Shown here: one piece after another, positions 59,079-64,000 of the stretch
Position numbering within the stretch: position 1 is the first letter of the stretch
Layout: the number at the start of each line of letters is the position of its first letter
Source of the DNA: Phlebiopsis flavidoalba
Taxonomy: Eukaryota > Basidiomycota > Agaricomycetes > Polyporales > Phanerochaetaceae
Assembly (NCBI GenBank): GCA_035772785.1
Contig: JAOCPU010000008.1
Span: forward strand, 310,001-374,000
Length of the DNA: 64,000 nucleotides
Direction: 5' to 3'
Made by a program: the position numbers and the translations under genes
Notes under the pieces: model-generated
Seen by the model: the letters and a program-made list of their open reading frames with translations, nothing else
Database searches by the model: none
What the model was told of the DNA's origin: nothing

Positions 59079-61189
59079 CTAGCACTGGGGATTGAGATTG
59101 CGAACGAGGCGGAATAAAAACTCCGGAGTGTCCGAGAGGTAGGTGGAGAGTAGATGGTGGCGAGTCAAGCCAAGCCGCGCAATGACATCGTGGACCGTGT
59201 CCGTAGGGAGCTCCGGAGGCCTTACGTCTTCTTGCGCAAACAGCGCGAGACGTATGCTGGCCTCCACGACGAACCTGAGACAGCAGCCCATGCCACCGCC
59301 GTCTCTTCTGACGATCATCTTCGGAGTCCTTGAGCTCGGACTCTGCACCGGCCCCAAGCTCGCTCTGGGGCCCGGTACCCCAGGTATATAGCGGCGCCGT
59401 CCTTGTGATAGCCATGTTTGTTGTGGATGCCTGCGCTGATGTGCACAACGGGGTCATCGTCGTCAGAGAAAGGAACAAGACAGTGGGCGTTTCGAGCATG
59501 TCCTGGTGATCCTCATCGCGATCTTTGAAGACGGGGTCGTCGGAGGGAATGCCGAGCTGACCTCCGTTTGAGCGACCACAGGCATAGACCTTGCCCCCGA
59601 AGTGAGGAAGAGTGTATGATGGCTCGCCACCCCTAGGCAATCTACTGAACCGACGTAATCGCCTCCCCCCCCACCGAGCTCTTCCTTGCTTAGTCCGACT
59701 ACTTTTCTTTAAGGTAGCTGAACTTCGCTGTCCGCTGCGGCACTGGCAAAAATCCGGTACCCGTCTGGCCCATGTTGTTGTAGACCCCATGCCCAGACGT
59801 CGCCCTTGAGTTGTCGTCAACAGCGAAAGAAGCGTAGTTTCCGGCACCGACGACGACGGCTTTGCGTGTACGAGCGCCGAGAACGATTTCTTCTCCGGTT
59901 GTTGTACCATGGATCTTGCGACGCTCCAGTACTTTACGGCCAAGCTGTCCTTGCTCACTAGCGGCTCCCCACAGTGTAAATGTTGCCGTGAGTGGTGAGG
60001 GTTACAAGATGGTTGTTGCCCGCCACTACGGAGACAAACTTCTCCGCGTCGTCCAGGTTTGGACGGGAGGTCGAGATTGGGACTGGCGTAAATTGGTGCT
60101 TCTGGCCTCCAGAAAAGCCTGAGGAGGCCCTCCACAGACTACGCCACATGAGTTTGGAATTGGATTGGCTCAAATATCTTGACTTACCCGGAAGAGCCCA
60201 AAACGCGCAGCTCACCCTCTTTGGCTGATAGCAGCCGAGATGCTATCTCCAGCAGCAATGCGGGTCCGCTCGGAAACCCTCATCGACTAGGGTTTGGAGA
60301 GGGACTATGGCTGAGACGTTTAGGGTGTCGATGTCCAAGAATTCGCCCTCCTTCTCAGGATTAGGGACATCTGTGGTTACACGGCCGAGGGCAGCGTCGT
60401 CGTTTGTACCACACGACCATATCTGTGGATTCCATTCAGCCTAAGTACTTTTCAGAGTAGTGCAGCGAAGCTTACTGTGCCCCTTTTCGTCTATGAATAG
60501 ACTGTACATTCCGCCAGCGGCCACATTTTCTAGGCCACCAGCACCCTCCTCGCCGAACAACGCCCTCTTCTTCCGACTTTTTTCTCAACAAGTTTATTAC
60601 GCTGAGGCTTCTCGAACTCGCCGAGCGCGTTCCTCACCCATGCCAAACTGGCCAAAGTTCCCTGCACCCCCAGACGAACAGCTGGGTGCAGGACGGGTGT
60701 TCTGAGGAGGGACGGGGAGGGGGTTGAAATATGGCTTCTTCTGTACGACCTTGACAGGTTTCTTCTCCTTCTTCTCTGCGACTTTCTTCTCCTTCTTCTC
60801 TGCGACCTTCTTCTCTTTCTTCTCTACAGGCTTCTGTCTCCTGCTTCTCTTCAGGCTCGACAGATTCCTCGGCTTTTTTTGCTCGACTTTCGCGTCGGCC
60901 TTTTTGTCGGCCTTCTTGGCCACCTTTCTCTTGGGCTGCTCGTTCTCTTGTTCGTTCGGCGGCGACGCCATTAGGGGCTTTGGAGCCACCCTCTGGCGAC
61001 GTTTGGGTGGAGGGAGCAGGGGACGGTGTGCGAGACTCTGTCTCTCGCGGCAGCAGGGTCGTTTGAGAGTACGACCGCGAGACCGCGAGCGAGCTTTTGG
61101 GGGAGCCTTGGCGGCAGGTTTGGGTGGCCTCAGGTTGTGGCTGGAGCTTCGTGGAGGAAGCTTCTTGACGAGCGTCGGGGAAGGAGCAT
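59079..61189 (-). CDS. RCC1-family Ran guanine-nucleotide exchange factor, copy B, with lysine-rich N-terminus
   Basis: Same family and fold as copy A. Start MLLPRRSSRSFLHEAPATT at 61189, under a TATATATA box. The N-terminal extension is long and highly basic: RPPKPAAKAPPKARSRSRGR, KRKVAKKADKKADAKVEQKK and a tandem of VAEKKEKK units (about 60835-60740), then KPYFNPLPVPPQNTRPAP and WGAGNFGQFGMGEE (about 60690-60630). Propeller blocks: GFSGGQKHQFTPVPI, DDAEKFVSVVAGNNHLVTLT with THGNIYT (about 60060-59970), VYACGRSNGGQLGIPSDDPV, GPQSELGAGAESE and a final GGQHT block near 59250. The C-terminal reading is uncertain: one frame gives DVRPPELPTDTVHDVIARLG and a stop at 59079. Many one-base slips. The lysine-rich tail in this copy could bind DNA or nucleosomes. 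Confidence 0.87.
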
Positions 61190-61241
61190 GGTAGGTGGGT
61201 GTGAGTGGTACGGGGAATGAGCAATGCAGTGAGAAGAGATG

Positions 61242-61256
61242 CCGGTATATATATAG
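61242..61256 (-). promoter_or_regulatory. TATA box of RCC1 copy B
   Basis: A TATATATA run (plus strand GGTATATATATAGGGG) about 55 bp upstream of the minus-strand ATG at 61189, a plausible core promoter position. Confidence 0.5.
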
Positions 61257-62214
61257 GGGAATAATAAAGTGAGCCCGATTGTCGACAACAAGGGCTTCGG
61301 TAGGTGGCCAACGAGTATGGGGGCAGGTGGCCAAAGACCACGGATTATCGCGGTTATTCCGAACCATTGTTGACTTTTCTAGGCGTGTGGTGTTAGGTCA
61401 TAGCGGTCACACATTACATCAAAACGTGACTGTGTGACATGATCGTGGCTTAGGCGCTTAATATTCTGCCAGTGCCCGCCCGAGAACCGGTGAGTCGTTC
61501 AAAACTTCACATATCAAGAGCGTCCTAGACATAAAAACATTACCTGACAATTAAACCAACATTGAATGAGCTGCGGAGATTGTGCCATGTTCCATTGAAA
61601 GTGAAAAAAATCGCGCTTTTCCACACCATGGTAGTGGTGGCAGAGTACGGACCCTCAAATCGGAAACAAAAAGACCCAATATCCTCACGAGGTCTGAGTA
61701 AGTGATGAAACGGACCAAGCATGCACATGTCGACTTCCCATACTAGTCCGACTCACTGAAGATACGAGGTTGGATGGGATGGACAATACTGATCGGCCAT
61801 GTTAATATCAAGCGCGAATGAATAAACCTGAGTCGAGCCATTGATGAACTCAGCAAACACGTATGCTTGGGCTTGAAGGCTTTCACGCCTGAGGCGTTGT
61901 GTTACAGTCCCGACAGACACAGCGACCCACTGTTTCAGGGATGGCACCAGAATGGACGAGGATTACCATGGTGGATAGGGTGGAAAGTGTGGCAAGAATC
62001 CAGAACACCGAGGGGGACACGGTCTCAGAGGCGCGAGTACGTTGAGTACTGTGGCAGTGCTGGGTAGTCTTCGAACCCTATGAGTATACCGCGATTACGC
62101 CTTCAGTCCTCGAATAACGTCCAACATCGAGTACGCAAGATGGCAAGTTTCCACGCGATTAGTTTTTTGGGGAAATAATGAAAAAACTATTGATACATGA
62201 AGACAAGCATCCGA
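61257..62214. other. Mostly intergenic; weak minus-strand open stretch
   Basis: Between RCC1-B and the synthase-like gene. On the minus strand two adjacent frames (about 61947-61755 and 61728-61540) read continuously if one or two indels are allowed, with ESLQAQAYVFAEFINGSTQV and GSFCFRFEGPYSATTT. The composition looks protein-like, but I recognise no family, so I do not call a gene. Confidence 0.35.
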
Positions 62215-63778
62215 TTAGTATGTTTCCCAGTACACGTCCGGCAGAAACTTCACGTATCAACTTTCCAATGATGCAGTGCCTCCTGGTCCTGCCACTCGAC
62301 CAACCGATTCTTCTCGTCGGTGAGGATATATTTTCTCTTTCCATCCTCACTGAGATCCATCCCTCTGGCCGTGATGAACTGCCCACCCTGACTTCACGCT
62401 CGTCGAGAGACTTGAGTAACTTGGAGCGCGCAGGAAGGAGTGCAAGAAGTCGGCTTCGACGGCAGGCCGCATGACTAAGGGCTCTGACGACGGGCTACAA
62501 ATGAATATCTGCGCGGAATGAGCCCAGATTCCCATGTGAATGAATGCGAACACTAAAAAAGCCTACCCAGTTGAGGAATCGTTTTCTTCAGTCTTTCTTC
62601 GGAGAGACGAGCGGCTCCATCGAGTCGTGGAATATACGGCAACTGAGGGAAGACCTCCCTCAACGTCAAGTAAAACGGCTTTCGCGGAGTCGGATCGTTA
62701 GCTCGCCCGCAAAGTTCTGCCAGATCACCTGCTAAGTATTTTGACATGACAAATAAGATGGTGACGACTCACGACAGCGACGACGGCGTCCTGCTTGATG
62801 ATTTGGCGCAAAAGTCCTTCCAGAATGCCAGTGTGAAAAGATGTCTCCGGCACGCCACCTCCGGAGAACAGGTCATGGATGACATAGTCGTAGAGCTCGC
62901 TCTGGGCCACTTCCTTTCCAGCAACGCGGTCTTCTCTGCTGTGAGAGCTTGCGTCGATGACGAAGCGCCGACCGTCCATGACGTGTACCTTCTCAGCGGG
63001 TTCCACGACTTGGAGGCCGAAGTACTCGGTCGCGGCATCGTACACGGCTTCGGGTCGATCTCGACTATCGTGGTGGAGATGCCGTGCCGGATGAAGGCGT
63101 TGGTCGATATTCCGGCGCCGAGGCCACTATTGCGAGTTACTGAGTTTAGAATCATGTGTAAAGACCAGGCGGACTGGCACTCACATCACGAGCGCATTTT
63201 TTCTTTCTCCGAGGATGGGGTACGCTGTACAAGACGCGCAGCTTCCTGCGTAAACAAAGGCACCATAAATCGAGTCTCCTATCGGCGTCGCGTGCGTGTC
63301 CCAAGGGTCCAGAGGTCCCCTCCGCATCCATCCGGAATACACGGTCGCCGATCCACACACCGCCGAGCAGCGAGTGGCCGGCGCGCATGTACCGCAGCGA
63401 GTGTGGCTCAGACACATTTCCGGCTTTCACGGCGGCGGCGCTTGGTGGCAGGATCTCTCCGACGAGGACGACCTCCAGAGTATGGAGATGACACGGAGGA
63501 GAGAACGCGAAGGGGGCCTCCGGATGTGTCCAAGGTTCGAGCAATGGCTTTTTGGGAGTGTGGGCGACTGGACATAGTGTGAACAGGTACGGCAAAAGAG
63601 GCAGCAAGGCAATACGGATTAGATTGCTGTTCTGTAGCTTGGAGAGTTGGCCTTTGTGCTGGTGGAGTGGCCTTTCCAGGGACCGACGGCGGGGGGGAAG
63701 GACGGGAGGAACGGATAAGCCACCCACATAATCAGAGTCCGCCGCCGTTCCTAGGTAGCGCACAAGCACACTGCACAA
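62215..63778 (-). CDS. Spermine/spermidine-synthase-like methyltransferase-fold protein
   Basis: The fold is that of polyamine aminopropyltransferases, but fungal members with a hydrophobic N-terminus are of unknown substrate. Minus strand: possible start MCSVLVRYLGTAADS at 63778 and a hydrophobic segment RIALLPLLPYLFTL (about 63615-63575). VVLVGEILPP is followed by SLRYMRAGHSLLGGVWIGDR and VFRMDAEG (about 63405-63320), PIGDSIYGAFV, then the nucleotide-binding motif GLGAGISTNAFIRHGISTTI with VEID (about 63125-63050). YDAATEYFGLQVVEPAEKVH, VMDGRRFVID and YDYVIHDLFSGGGVPETSFH lie at about 63040-62830, with the acidic loop typical of synthases. FYLTLREVFPQC-like, FCSPSSEP and ILTDEKNRLVEWQDQEALHH follow, then WKLIREV and a stop at 62215-62217. 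The window's right edge may hold the next gene or a longer N-terminus. Confidence 0.8.
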
Positions 63779-64000
63779 GCTTCAGAAAAGAATAATTGTG
63801 CTGGAAGCGGGACTCACAATGTCCCTGTTTAAAGAACGCATCGCGAATGGATAATATCGTAGGCCAACGGTCTTGCAAGGTCATGATAGCCATCCTGCAA
63901 ATTGGCAGACTGATAGCTTGGAACGGATAGTTTAGCAAAATAACTCGTTGTCCTTCTACACTCGAGCTGCATGTCAGAGCATGTCCATTAGCACACGCCA
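63779..64000. other. Right edge; unresolved
   Basis: Minus-strand frame with MLNYPFQAISLPICRMAIMT continues toward the edge and may belong to the synthase-like gene (an upstream exon) or to a neighbour outside the window. Not enough sequence to decide. Confidence 0.3.

Overview
This window is nuclear DNA from a filamentous basidiomycete fungus, most likely an Agaricomycete. The reasons are protein-coding genes broken by many short (about 50-60 nt) GT...AG introns, very tight spacing, and protein sequences that read as fungal, often typically basidiomycete. There are no operons, Shine-Dalgarno sites or CRISPR arrays. Gene boundaries were read by eye from conserved protein blocks. Exon edges are approximate unless a start or stop codon position is given.

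Layout. 0-8.2 kb: 3' end of a glutamate carboxypeptidase II-like peptidase; a disordered hypothetical protein; haspin kinase and the GINS subunit PSF2 head to head. 8.2-19.7 kb: a compact housekeeping block with the vacuolar TRP channel YVC1, Arp2/3 subunit ARPC3, ribosome-maturation nuclease NOB1, beta-isopropylmalate dehydrogenase (leucine synthesis), retromer subunit VPS17, and a hypothetical protein with a C-terminal zinc-finger-like motif. 19.7-30.3 kb: a gene-poor accessory stretch with one single-pass membrane protein, an orphan 3' fragment of a hydroxyacid-oxoacid transhydrogenase, a 2.2 kb transposon-like element with about 500-bp inverted repeats and a 9-bp target duplication, several perfect hairpins, and a tandemly repeated 638-bp unit. 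30.3-38.5 kb: an organelle-type release factor 2, a mitochondrial-type PP2C phosphatase and the importin KAP120. 38.9-46 kb: a leucine-rich hypothetical protein and an OPT oligopeptide transporter. 46.4-53.3 kb: both subunits of cytosolic phenylalanyl-tRNA synthetase (alpha and beta) on either side of the peroxin PEX2. 53.4-61.2 kb: two RCC1-type Ran exchange factor genes in the same orientation with a Baeyer-Villiger monooxygenase gene between them. 62.2-63.8 kb: a spermine/spermidine-synthase-like protein.

Most genes are unrelated housekeeping functions, so this is not a pathway cluster. The partial exceptions are the PheRS alpha/beta pair, the haspin/PSF2 shared promoter (mitosis and replication), and the RCC1 pair.

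A major caveat is that almost every conserved gene I could check carries single-base insertions or deletions in places no living fungus should tolerate (LEU dehydrogenase, FRS1, PSF2, PEX2, RF2). The simplest reading is an unpolished long-read consensus, not mass pseudogenisation, so interrupted frames here should be treated as sequence error until shown otherwise. I did not find a convincing new multi-gene system. The best leads are the RF2-type release factor in a fungal nuclear genome, the long-inverted-repeat element, and the RCC1 duplication.
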